55,905 nt of DNA, taken from Bacteroidota bacterium (GTDB taxonomy: Bacteria; Bacteroidota; Ignavibacteria; UBA10030). The translations under genes and the position numbers were made by a program. This document shows, in pieces, positions 43,719-51,094 of the stretch. Within the stretch, counting starts at the first letter, position 1. The number at the start of each line of letters is the position of its first letter. The DNA is taken from assembly GCA_025454835.1 (NCBI GenBank), contig JALONQ010000017.1:1-55905 (forward strand). Reading direction: 5' to 3'. The notes beneath the pieces were generated by a model. It saw only the letters and a list, made by a program, of their open reading frames with translations, did no database searches and was not told the DNA's origin.

Positions 43719-43756
43719 GAGTCGGCCTGTCCACGATAGGCCGACTCTTTCTTTTT
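43719..43756 (+). terminator. Strong intrinsic terminator after the ferredoxin gene
   Basis: GAGTCGGCCT (43719-43728) and AGGCCGACTC (43738-43747) are perfect 10-bp complements with a nine-base loop, followed by TTTCTTTTT. Confidence 0.92.
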
Positions 43757-43766
43757 GGACCCGCCG

Positions 43767-44612
43767 ATGAACATCGGACCTTACAGGATCACGGCGCTTG
43801 AGACAGGCCGATTCTCCCTCGACGGCGGTGCGATGTTCGGCATCGTGCCGTGGATGTTCTGGTCCCGCACGAACCCGCCCGACGAGCGCCAGCGGATCCA
43901 GCTGGCGGCGAGAAGTCTCCTCATCCGGGGAGAGGGACGCACGATCCTGGTCGATGACGGCAACGGCGAGAAGTGGAGCGACAAGCTGAAGGACATCTAC
44001 CGGCTCGACACGAGCGCCGGGGACCTTCAGCATTCCCTCGACGCAGCCGGAGTCCGGCCGGAAGACGTCACCGACGTCGTGCTGACGCACCTCCATTTTG
44101 ACCATGCCGGAGGCTCGACGGTCCGCCGGCATGGCCGACTGGTCCCGGCCTTCCCGAACGCGACCTTCTATGTCCAGCGCGACCACTGGGAGTGGTCCAA
44201 ACAACCGACCGACCGTGACCGAGCCTCCTTCATGCCCGACGACTATCTGCCGCTGTGGGAGGCCGGCGTACTCGAACTGGTGGACGGCCAACGCGAGCTC
44301 TTCCCGGGGATCGAAATGCTCGTCTGCAACGGCCATACCACGGCACAGCAGTTGCCGAAGATCTCGGACGGCACGACCACGATGCTGTTCTGTTGTGACC
44401 TGATCCCGACCGCTTCGCATGTACCGTTTCCTTACATCATGGGGTACGATCTCCGTCCGCTGGTCACGCTCGAGGAGAAGAAGCGGATCCTGCCACGCGC
44501 GCATGACGAAGGCTGGATCCTGTTCCTCCAGCATGACCCGAACGTCCACGCCATCACCTTGCGATCGTCCGACAAAGGATACCTTGTGGACCGGACGCTA
44601 TCCATCGAGTGA
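43767..44612 (+). CDS. Metallo-beta-lactamase fold hydrolase
   Basis: This protein has 281 residues without a signal peptide. The metal-binding motif THLHFDHAGG is intact, and NGHTTAQQ and the later CCDLIPTASH supply further ligands. The closest general class is the quorum-quenching lactonase/AttM-like or general MBL hydrolase group; the substrate is unknown. ATG 43767 is preferred; a TTG at 43755 falls in the terminator T-run. Its stop overlaps the next gene's possible GTG. Confidence 0.88.
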   Translation: MNIGPYRITALETGRFSLDGGAMFGIVPWMFWSRTNPPDERQRIQLAARSLLIRGEGRTILVDDGNGEKWSDKLKDIYRLDTSAGDLQHSLDAAGVRPEDVTDVVLTHLHFDHAGGSTVRRHGRLVPAFPNATFYVQRDHWEWSKQPTDRDRASFMPDDYLPLWEAGVLELVDGQRELFPGIEMLVCNGHTTAQQLPKISDGTTTMLFCCDLIPTASHVPFPYIMGYDLRPLVTLEEKKRILPRAHDEGWILFLQHDPNVHAITLRSSDKGYLVDRTLSIE

Positions 44613-44614
44613 TC

Positions 44615-44947
44615 ATGGAAGGCATGACGGCGATCGGACAGGTCGGTGAGATCAAGCGAAGGCTTCTGACCCCGGCGAAGATAGACGGGGCTTCGGTGGT
44701 CGTCATCGCCCTTCCCGACGGATTCCAGGTTGTCGAGAATCGGTGTCCGCATCAGCAGGCGGATATCTTGCATGAAGGATCCGTCGACGACGGGGGATTG
44801 ACCTGCCCGCTCCACGGCAGGACCTTCGACCTCGTGGACGGCCGGTGCCGAAATGGTGCCGGGCGGTTGACCTTGGTTCCGTGGAAGCAGATCGGCGACA
44901 CCCTCTGGGCAGGGCCGCTGCCCGCTCAGGGCTTCTCCTCCTTCTGA
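44615..44947 (+). CDS. Rieske [2Fe-2S] ferredoxin-like protein
   Basis: A small soluble Rieske protein of 110 residues, NirD/BphA3-like. The cluster ligands are in RCPHQQADIL and LTCPLHGRTFDL (CxH and CxxH). It probably hands electrons to a partner oxygenase or reductase, which is not evident here. ATG 44615 is used; GTG 44609, overlapping the upstream stop as GTGA, is equally possible and adds two residues. queG starts three bases after it. Confidence 0.9.
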   Translation: MEGMTAIGQVGEIKRRLLTPAKIDGASVVVIALPDGFQVVENRCPHQQADILHEGSVDDGGLTCPLHGRTFDLVDGRCRNGAGRLTLVPWKQIGDTLWAGPLPAQGFSSF

Positions 44948-44950
44948 CCC

Positions 44951-45901
44951 ATGGCGACGCTCTCCGACCGTCTAAGGGAAGAGGCACGACGCCTCGGATG
45001 TCTCTCGCTCGGGATCGCGCACGCCGAAGCGCTCGACCCGGAAGGCGCCCGATTGCGCGCATGGATCGACCGCGGCTTTCAAGCCTCCATGGGGTGGATG
45101 GCGCGTCGTGCGGCTGAGCGCAGCGACCCGGCCTTGGTGCTTCCGTCGGTCCGATCGATCGTGGTCGTGGCGGTCAACTACTTTGCCGGCCACCGGCATT
45201 CGAGTGCCTCGGAGTCGGCGAAGTTATCACGCTACGCGTGGGGTGACGATTACCACGACATCGTACTGCAGAAGGTGGAGCGGCTGGCGGAGTTGATCCG
45301 ACATGAATTGCCCGGCGCAGAGACCAGGTGCTACGCCGACACCGGTCCCGTGATGGAAAAAGCGTGGGCTGCCCGCGCAGGCGTCGGTTGGATCGGCAAG
45401 CACACCAACGTGATCACCCGCGACGCAGGTTCTTGGGTGTTCCTGGGGTCCCTGCTGACCTCCGCCGAACTGAAGCCTGATGAACCGGCGGTGGACCACT
45501 GTGGATCGTGTCGAGCATGCTTGGATGCGTGTCCGACCGAGGCATTTCCGCAGCCGTACGTGCTCGATGCCTCGAAGTGCATCTCATACTTGACGATCGA
45601 ACACCGAGGCCCGCTCCCCGCGGAGGCGGCGAACCAGTTGAACGGCTGGGTCTTCGGATGCGATATCTGCCAGGAAGTGTGCCCGTGGAATCGATTTGAA
45701 CAGCCGTCGGACGAGCCGGGGTTCCAACCACGGCCTGGCAATGAGGCCCCGTTGTTGGTCGACCTCGAACGTCTCACCGAGACGGGCTTCCTCGACCGAT
45801 TCAAAGGCTCCCCGGTGGTGCGCCCCCGATACCACGGATTCATGCGGAATGTGAAAGCCCTCCTTGAATCGTTGGGAAAATCAGGGCATCATAAGCACTA
45901 G
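44951..45901 (+). CDS. queG: Epoxyqueuosine reductase
   Basis: This cobalamin- and Fe-S-dependent enzyme completes queuosine in tRNA. The two [4Fe-4S] sites are CGSCRACLDACP and CDICQEVCPWN. The N-terminal part has the DUF1730 region with SLGIAHAE and RYAWGDDYH. It has 316 residues and lacks the HEAT-like extension of some members. Together with tgt (16818-17948) it shows a queuosine pathway. Like metH, it needs a cobalamin cofactor. Confidence 0.94.
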   Translation: MATLSDRLREEARRLGCLSLGIAHAEALDPEGARLRAWIDRGFQASMGWMARRAAERSDPALVLPSVRSIVVVAVNYFAGHRHSSASESAKLSRYAWGDDYHDIVLQKVERLAELIRHELPGAETRCYADTGPVMEKAWAARAGVGWIGKHTNVITRDAGSWVFLGSLLTSAELKPDEPAVDHCGSCRACLDACPTEAFPQPYVLDASKCISYLTIEHRGPLPAEAANQLNGWVFGCDICQEVCPWNRFEQPSDEPGFQPRPGNEAPLLVDLERLTETGFLDRFKGSPVVRPRYHGFMRNVKALLESLGKSGHHKH

Positions 45902-46019
45902 AAGAACAACGGAAGAAGTCCCTTCCACGAAGCGACTCGAAGAAACACGGACCCGATCTGCAGCTTTTCTTCGTACGACTTCGTGAAAATGCGTGAACGA
46001 TCTTTCACTTGGAGTCCCC

Positions 46020-46967
46020 ATGGCTGACCATCACCGCAAACTCATCATCATCGGCTCGGGACCTGCCGGATTCACCGCCGCGCTCTATGCCGGCCGGGCC
46101 AATCTGAATCCGGTCATCTTTGAAGGTCATCAGCCCGGCGGCCAACTGACGATCACGACTGAAGTGGAGAACTATCCGGGCTTTCCCGATGGCATGATGG
46201 GACCCGAGATGATGGAGCAGTTCAGGAAGCAGGCCCATCGCTTCGGAGCCAGCTCGATCTACAAGACGGTCGATGCCGTGGATCTGTCGAGGCGGCCCTT
46301 CAAGCTTGAAGCCGACGGTGAGACATACTCCGCGGACGCCATCATCGTCGCTACCGGCGCCACGGCAAAGCTGCTCGGCTTGCCGTCGGAAAACGAATAC
46401 ATGGGCTATGGCGTCTCTGCCTGTGCGACCTGCGACGGTTTCTTCTTCAAGAATCAACATGTCGTCGTCATCGGGGGCGGTGACACGGCCATGGAAGAGG
46501 CCGACTACCTGACCAAGCACGCCGCGAAGGTGACCGTGATCCACCGGCGCGACTCCTTACGGGCATCGAAGGTCATGCAGGAGCGCGTGAGAAAGAACCC
46601 GAAGGTTGACTTCATCTGGGATACGACCGTCGACGAAGTGCTTGGAACAACGAATGAGCACGGGCACAAGAAGCTCAACGGGCTTCGGCTGAAGAACCTG
46701 AAGACCGGAGCGTTGACCGACTTTGTGTGCGACGGTCTCTTCATCGCCATCGGGCATCATCCGAACACTTCTCTGTTCCAGGGTGCCCTCGAGACTGACG
46801 AAGTGGGCTATCTCTTGACCAAGGGACGCTCTACTGCCACCAACATTCCGGGGGTCTTTGCGGCCGGCGACGTCGCTGATCCGACCTACCGACAAGCTGT
46901 CACGGCGGCGGGCTCCGGCTGTCAGGCGGCCATCGATGCTGAACGATTTCTGGCACATCACGAATAG
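46020..46967 (+). CDS. trxB: Thioredoxin-disulfide reductase
   Basis: This FAD enzyme passes electrons from NADPH to thioredoxin. FAD binding is IIGSGPAGFTAALYAGR, the redox pair is CATC, NADPH binding is VIGGGDTAMEEADYL, and the FAD end is GVFAAGDVADP. It has 315 residues. ATG 46020 is preceded by GGAG at 46011; GTG 45993 is less likely. A perfect terminator follows. Confidence 0.96.
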   Translation: MADHHRKLIIIGSGPAGFTAALYAGRANLNPVIFEGHQPGGQLTITTEVENYPGFPDGMMGPEMMEQFRKQAHRFGASSIYKTVDAVDLSRRPFKLEADGETYSADAIIVATGATAKLLGLPSENEYMGYGVSACATCDGFFFKNQHVVVIGGGDTAMEEADYLTKHAAKVTVIHRRDSLRASKVMQERVRKNPKVDFIWDTTVDEVLGTTNEHGHKKLNGLRLKNLKTGALTDFVCDGLFIAIGHHPNTSLFQGALETDEVGYLLTKGRSTATNIPGVFAAGDVADPTYRQAVTAAGSGCQAAIDAERFLAHHE

Positions 46968-46992
46968 GCCCGTCAGGCCTTCGTTTCATGCA

Positions 46993-47021
46993 CCCCCGAA
47001 GCGCAACTTCGGGGGTTTTTT
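46993..47021 (+). terminator. Intrinsic terminator of trxB
   Basis: CCCCCGAAG (46993-47001) and CTTCGGGGG (47007-47015) are perfect complements around CGCAA, followed by TTTTTT (47016-47021). Confidence 0.95.
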
Positions 47022-47022
47022 G

Positions 47023-47051
47023 TTGACTTTGCTTCGGTCTTTGCCTATAAT
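47023..47051 (+). promoter_or_regulatory. Strong sigma70-type promoter of sppA
   Basis: TTGACT (47023-47028) and TATAAT (47046-47051) are separated by 17 bases, near consensus. The start point is near 47058, 22 bases before the sppA ATG. It begins right after the trxB terminator. Confidence 0.85.
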
Positions 47052-47079
47052 TCGTGTCATATCAATGACTTAGACGACT

Positions 47080-47997
47080 ATGGCTCTCAGCACAAGTGGC
47101 AAGTGGATCATCGGCATCATCGCCGTGTTGCTTGGTCTGGGCGCTCTGTTCGTGCTGACCGTTGTGGCGATCTTTTCCGGGGGAGAGACGGAAGAGGAGA
47201 CGGTATCGTACGGTACGGGCGGAAAGGTGGCGTTGATCGAGCTCAACGAGCCGATCATGTCTTCGGAGGAGACGGTCCGGCAGTTCCGGAAATATCGCGA
47301 GACGCCGTCGGTCAAGGCCATTGTGTTTCGCATCGACTCACCGGGTGGCGGGGTTTCGGCAAGCCAAGAGATCTACGAGGAAGTGCGGAAGACGCGCGAA
47401 AGCGGCAAGCCGATCGTTGTGTCGATGGGCTCGATTGCTGCCAGCGGCGGCTACTACGTGGCGTGCGGTGCGGACAGGATCATGGCCAATCCCGGCACCC
47501 TGACGGGAAGCATCGGTGTCATCTTCCAGTTCCTGCACTTCGAAGAGTTGTTCAAGAAGCTCGGTGTCGAAGCGTCGACATACAAGTCGGGTGAGCTGAA
47601 GGACATCGGTTCGCCGTTTCGGAAGGCGACGCCCCAAGAGCGTGCCTACTTTGCAGAGCTGGTCGGAGACGTCTACGATCAATTTGTCAATGTGGTCGCG
47701 ACCGAACGCAAGCTCGACCTGAAGCACGTGAAGAAGTACGCCGATGGGCGCGTCTTCACCGGTCGACAGGCCCGACAGTGGGGATTTGTTGACACGCTCG
47801 GAACCTATGAAGACGCGATCGCGCTGGCAGGCAATCTCGGCGAGATCAAAGGAACGCCCCGCACGGTCCGCGAGCGCAAGCGCAAGACCTTCTTCGAAGA
47901 GCTCATGGGCGAGGCGATCTCGGATGTGGTGCGGTGGCGCAACGTCGTCGCCCAACCGATCCTCCAGTATCGACTCGCAACGCCGGACGAGCGCTGA
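47080..47997 (+). CDS. sppA: Signal peptide peptidase SppA
   Basis: A membrane-anchored serine protease that degrades cleaved signal peptides. One N-terminal membrane helix (about 8-30) is followed by a single peptidase S49 domain. The nucleophile Ser is in GSIAASGGYYVACGAD and the Lys base in ASTYKSGELKDIGSP. At 305 residues it is the short, one-domain form. The start is ATG 47080. Its strong promoter also serves the genes behind it, at least hup. Confidence 0.93.
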   Translation: MALSTSGKWIIGIIAVLLGLGALFVLTVVAIFSGGETEEETVSYGTGGKVALIELNEPIMSSEETVRQFRKYRETPSVKAIVFRIDSPGGGVSASQEIYEEVRKTRESGKPIVVSMGSIAASGGYYVACGADRIMANPGTLTGSIGVIFQFLHFEELFKKLGVEASTYKSGELKDIGSPFRKATPQERAYFAELVGDVYDQFVNVVATERKLDLKHVKKYADGRVFTGRQARQWGFVDTLGTYEDAIALAGNLGEIKGTPRTVRERKRKTFFEELMGEAISDVVRWRNVVAQPILQYRLATPDER

Positions 47998-48064
47998 ACC
48001 TGTCAGCAGCCAGCCACGACGCAACGACGCACGACCTGAACTGAATGGCAACGAAGGAGGTCAC

Positions 48065-48361
48065 GTGACCAAGGCCGATATTGTGGATGTCATCGCCTCA
48101 GCCACCGGGCTCACGAAAGTCGAGACCGAGGCCGTCGTAGATGGGTTCATCCAGACTGTCATCAACGCGATGAAGGAAGGGAAGAACATCGAGATCCGCG
48201 GCTTCGGAAGCTTCAAAGTGAAGAAGCGGAAGGGGCGGATCGCCCGTAATCCCCGCACCGGCCAGCAAGTCATGGTTGACGAGCACTACGTCCCCATCTT
48301 CAAAGTGTCGAAGGAGTTGAAGCACGTTGTCGACGAAAACCTTAAGAAGGCGGGAGGATAG
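48065..48361 (+). CDS. HU/IHF family DNA-binding protein
   Basis: A nucleoid protein that bends DNA as a dimer. It has 98 residues with MTKADIVDVIASATGLTK, GKNIEIRGFGSFKVKKRKGRIARNP and a PxF-type end (VPIFKVSKELKHVV). GTG 48065 follows AAGGAGG, a very strong ribosome site. The arm sequence RNPRTGQQVMV fits HU more than IHF, but the two cannot be separated safely. Confidence 0.93.
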   Translation: MTKADIVDVIASATGLTKVETEAVVDGFIQTVINAMKEGKNIEIRGFGSFKVKKRKGRIARNPRTGQQVMVDEHYVPIFKVSKELKHVVDENLKKAGG

Positions 48362-48367
48362 CGATCG

Positions 48368-49081
48368 ATGCGACCCGTGGCAGCGTGTGGGAAGTGCAAG
48401 GCAGAACTAGTTTGGGGACAGACTCCGTGTCCCTCGTGCGGTGCCGCTGTTGACTGGCCCGGCGCCAAGAGAGCGTCGAAGCAAGCGCCGTCATCGGCGT
48501 TCCCGGTCCGGAACGTCGCCGTCCTCGTCGTCGTGATCGCTGCGGCGGTGGTCGCACTTGAAATGATCACCGGTCCCAAGACGAGCCCACTGCCCGTCTC
48601 CGGGCCTGCGGCGCAGGCGGCACAGCCGGCCACGGGCCAACCGGCCGGGCCAGACATGAATGCGCTGGCACACATCAACGAGATCGAGGCGAAGGTCAAG
48701 ACGCAGCCCTCGAACATGGACCTTCGCATCGAACTGGCCAACCATCTCATGGACGCGCGGTTCTACGACCGTGCGATCGTGGCGTATCGCGAAGTGCTCA
48801 AGTTGCAGCCGGCCAACGCCAATGCCCGCGTCGACATGGGTATCTGCATGAAGGAAACGGGCGACTTCGAGGGGGCCAAGGCTGAGATGAAGCGGGCCTT
48901 GAAGGATGTCCCCGAACATCTCCAGGCCCACTACAATCTTGGGATCGTCTGCCTGGTGCAAGGAAACCTGCAGGAGGCGAACCAATGGTTCACGAAGACT
49001 GCCAACCTGTCACCGAATAGCGAGCTCGGGCAGCGGGCTCAGCAAATGCTCCAGCAACACGCAGCGGTCACCACACCCTAA
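48368..49081 (+). CDS. Zinc-ribbon, membrane-anchored TPR protein
   Basis: This protein has 237 residues. The N-terminus carries a zinc ribbon (CGKC...CPSC, residues 7-24), then one membrane helix (about 48-66), an Ala/Pro-rich linker, and three TPR repeats (about 105-230; YDRAIVAYREVLKLQPANANA is one). The TPR part would lie outside the membrane, assuming a cytoplasmic zinc ribbon. The function is unknown. It begins six bases after the HU gene. Confidence 0.8.
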   Translation: MRPVAACGKCKAELVWGQTPCPSCGAAVDWPGAKRASKQAPSSAFPVRNVAVLVVVIAAAVVALEMITGPKTSPLPVSGPAAQAAQPATGQPAGPDMNALAHINEIEAKVKTQPSNMDLRIELANHLMDARFYDRAIVAYREVLKLQPANANARVDMGICMKETGDFEGAKAEMKRALKDVPEHLQAHYNLGIVCLVQGNLQEANQWFTKTANLSPNSELGQRAQQMLQQHAAVTTP

Positions 49082-49103
49082 CCCATCAACCGGAGGTCGC
49101 GCC

Positions 49104-49199
49104 ATGCCCAGCGGCAAAAAGCGCAAGCGCCACAAAATGGCGACGCACAAGCGCAAGAAGCGCTTGCGCAAGATGCGTCACAAGAAGAAGAACCGTTAG
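49104..49199 (+). CDS. AURKAIP1/COX24-domain mini-protein (bS22/mS38-like)
   Basis: This very basic protein has 31 residues: MPSGKKRKRHKMATHKRKKR, then LRKMRHKKKNR. The ATG at 49104 follows CGGAGG by eight bases. The sequence is a near-perfect instance of the tiny AURKAIP1/COX24-type proteins found throughout Bacteroidota. Its relatives mS38 (mitochondria) and bS22 (mycobacteria) sit in the small ribosomal subunit, so a ribosomal role is likely here. A GC hairpin follows. Confidence 0.88.
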   Translation: MPSGKKRKRHKMATHKRKKRLRKMRHKKKNR

Positions 49200-49213
49200 T
49201 CGACCATGCATGA

Positions 49214-49239
49214 CCGCCCTGCGGGAGACCGCAGGGCGG
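49214..49239 (+). terminator. Perfect GC hairpin after the AURKAIP1-like gene
   Basis: CCGCCCTGCGG (49214-49224) and CCGCAGGGCGG (49229-49239) pair over 11 bp with loop GAGA. CGGCTTCTG follows, with only weak T content, so termination may be partial. Confidence 0.65.
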
Positions 49240-49259
49240 CGGCTTCTGTGTACGGTGCC

Positions 49260-50162
49260 ATGATCCACCTTTCCTACCTTCGCTGGCTCACCATCGCCGT
49301 GTTGTTGCTTGCTCTCCGACCGTCATACACCGGCGCGTGGGGATTCGTCTCGCATCGGCAGGTCAACGAGCAGGCCATCCGGTCGATGCCCGACGCCGCT
49401 GCCCCATTCTTCAGGTCGTACGCCGATACGATCGTGGCGTGGTCGGTCAAGCCAGACTTGCGCCGATCGTTCGACACGACGGAGGGACCCAAGCACTTCA
49501 TGGATATCGACCGCTACGGGGCCCGGCCATTCGCAGGGTTGCCTCGCGTTCGAGCCGAGGCCGAGCGGAAATTCGGCCGCCGCACCGTCGACACGAACGG
49601 AACCCTTCCATGGGTCATCGCCGAGCTGACCGACAGCCTCGCCGACGCGATGCGCCGTCGCAACGGCCATTCCATCGTACGCATCGCAGCCGATCTGTCG
49701 CACTACGTCGCCGACGCCCACGTGCCCTTGCATGCGACTTCGAACTATGACGGCCAGTTGACCGGGCAGAAAGGGCTGCATGCCCGCTGGGAATCGCGGC
49801 TGCCCGAGCGATTTGGCCGTACGTTCAAACTGACGCCTCAGACCGTGCGGTCCATTCCCGACCCGCTCTCCGAAGCCTTCCGGATCATCCTCGAGGGTGA
49901 ATCGCTCGTGGATTCCATCCTGGTCGCCGACCGCGGTGCCCGCGAAGGGATCCCGGTGGATCAGTTGACCCGAAAACGAGAACGCCGGGGCCGCGTGGAG
50001 GAGGAGTATGCGCCAGAGTATTTCGAACGGTTCCACGAGCGTCTCAACGGGATGGTTGAGCGGCGGTTGCAGGCTTCGATCGGCGCCGTTGCGTCGTTCT
50101 GGACGGCAGCCTGGGAACGAGCAGGTCGCCCCGACCTGACGAAGGTCGACGTGGTGTGGTAG
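49260..50162 (+). CDS. Secreted S1/P1-type zinc nuclease / phospholipase C-fold protein
   Basis: This protein has 300 residues with a signal peptide (about 1-26, LTIAVLLLALRP). Cleavage after GA would leave an N-terminal WGFVSH, the Trp1/His6 pattern that binds zinc in this fold. Further ligands are in HFMDID, LSHYVADAHVPLH and KGLHARWES. It probably hydrolyses nucleic acids or phosphoesters outside the cytoplasm. ATG 49260 is chosen because a start at 49206 would spoil the signal peptide and overlap a hairpin. Confidence 0.85.
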   Translation: MIHLSYLRWLTIAVLLLALRPSYTGAWGFVSHRQVNEQAIRSMPDAAAPFFRSYADTIVAWSVKPDLRRSFDTTEGPKHFMDIDRYGARPFAGLPRVRAEAERKFGRRTVDTNGTLPWVIAELTDSLADAMRRRNGHSIVRIAADLSHYVADAHVPLHATSNYDGQLTGQKGLHARWESRLPERFGRTFKLTPQTVRSIPDPLSEAFRIILEGESLVDSILVADRGAREGIPVDQLTRKRERRGRVEEEYAPEYFERFHERLNGMVERRLQASIGAVASFWTAAWERAGRPDLTKVDVVW

Positions 50163-50167
50163 GAGGA

Positions 50168-50196
50168 TTGTATCTGAACCCCTCTTTCTCTATGTT
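50168..50196 (+). promoter_or_regulatory. Sigma70-type promoter for the YtxH gene
   Basis: TTGTAT (50168-50173) and TATGTT (50191-50196) have a 17-base spacer. The start point is near 50203, 37 bases before the ATG. It lies directly behind the nuclease stop codon. Confidence 0.6.
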
Positions 50197-50239
50197 GAAA
50201 GCGTTGTCGCAACCACAGACGTGCACAAGGAGTCGAGAT

Positions 50240-50581
50240 ATGGCCAATGAGAACAATGACGGCATGGCCAAAGGCCTGGTCGTCGGATTCATCTCGGGCG
50301 CGATCGTTGGCGCCGTCGTCGGTCTGCTGTTCGCCCCAAAGCCGGGGAAGGAGCTTCGGGCCGATATCCGCGCAAAAGCGGATGACATCGCAGAGGATGC
50401 TCAGGAGTACCTCCAGAAGGCGCGTGCCAAAGCGACCGAACTGATCAACGAAGGCAAGCGGCGCTCCGACGATCTCATTACCAACGCCCGGCAGAAAGCC
50501 GACACGTTGCTCGGAGATGCCGAGCGGATCCTCGGCGACGCACGCTCGAAGAACACCGGAGATCGCGGACGTACCAGCTGA
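50240..50581 (+). CDS. YtxH domain protein
   Basis: This protein has 113 residues. One membrane segment contains the YtxH glycine motif (GFISGAIVGAVVGLLFAPKPGKELR), followed by a charged amphipathic helix with regular Ala/Lys/Asp heptads. Such proteins are linked to general stress in other bacteria; the molecular role is unknown. ATG 50240 is preceded by AAGGAG. It probably shares a transcript with the DUF948 gene downstream. Confidence 0.88.
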   Translation: MANENNDGMAKGLVVGFISGAIVGAVVGLLFAPKPGKELRADIRAKADDIAEDAQEYLQKARAKATELINEGKRRSDDLITNARQKADTLLGDAERILGDARSKNTGDRGRTS

Positions 50582-50629
50582 TCGTTCCGGTCACACGCGA
50601 CCATCAGGCTCTCTGTCCAAGGGACCATC

Positions 50630-51034
50630 GTGGAATCCTTCATCCAATTCGCACAGGCGATCGCGCTCCTCAGCGCAGCCGCTTTGTGCCTGTACCTCAT
50701 CGTGACCCTCGTCCGTCTCAACGCCACCATGGTTTCGCTGCAACGCGACGTGGCGGAGGTTGCGAAGCAACTGAAACCTCTCCTCGAAAACCTCACCGTC
50801 GTTTCGGAGAAGCTCAAGTCCATCACGACACAGATCGATGAGCAGGTCGCCCTGGCGAAGGGCTCGCTCGAATCGATCAGGCGGATGGCGCGTAACGTCG
50901 AGCAGTTCGAGGAACGGATCCAGCAACGCCTCGAAGAGCCCATCCACAAGGTCCTGTCGGCGATCGGCGGGATCATCGCTAAGGTGGTGTCGTTCTTCGG
51001 AGCACGAACCACAACCGGCCACGCCGGTCAATGA
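50630..51034 (+). CDS. DUF948 family membrane protein
   Basis: This protein has 134 residues, with one N-terminal membrane helix (about 5-27) and then a long coiled coil resembling methyl-accepting helices (TMVSLQRDVAEVAKQLKPLLENL). YtxH and DUF948 genes are frequent neighbours. GTG 50630 is the start. The function is unknown. A hairpin follows before EF-G2. Confidence 0.85.
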   Translation: MESFIQFAQAIALLSAAALCLYLIVTLVRLNATMVSLQRDVAEVAKQLKPLLENLTVVSEKLKSITTQIDEQVALAKGSLESIRRMARNVEQFEERIQQRLEEPIHKVLSAIGGIIAKVVSFFGARTTTGHAGQ

Positions 51035-51041
51035 TCAGCAC

Positions 51042-51067
51042 AGCGGCGGCCCCGAGGGGTCGCCGCT
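51042..51067 (+). terminator. GC-rich hairpin between DUF948 and EF-G2
   Basis: AGCGGCGGCCCC (51042-51053) pairs with GGGGTCGCCGCT (51056-51067) over 12 bp with one wobble. It is followed by GGCGTTTCCTC, which is not a clean T-run, so partial termination or leader structure are both possible. Confidence 0.6.
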
Positions 51068-51094
51068 GGCGTTTCCTCTCCAAGGAGCCTCATC

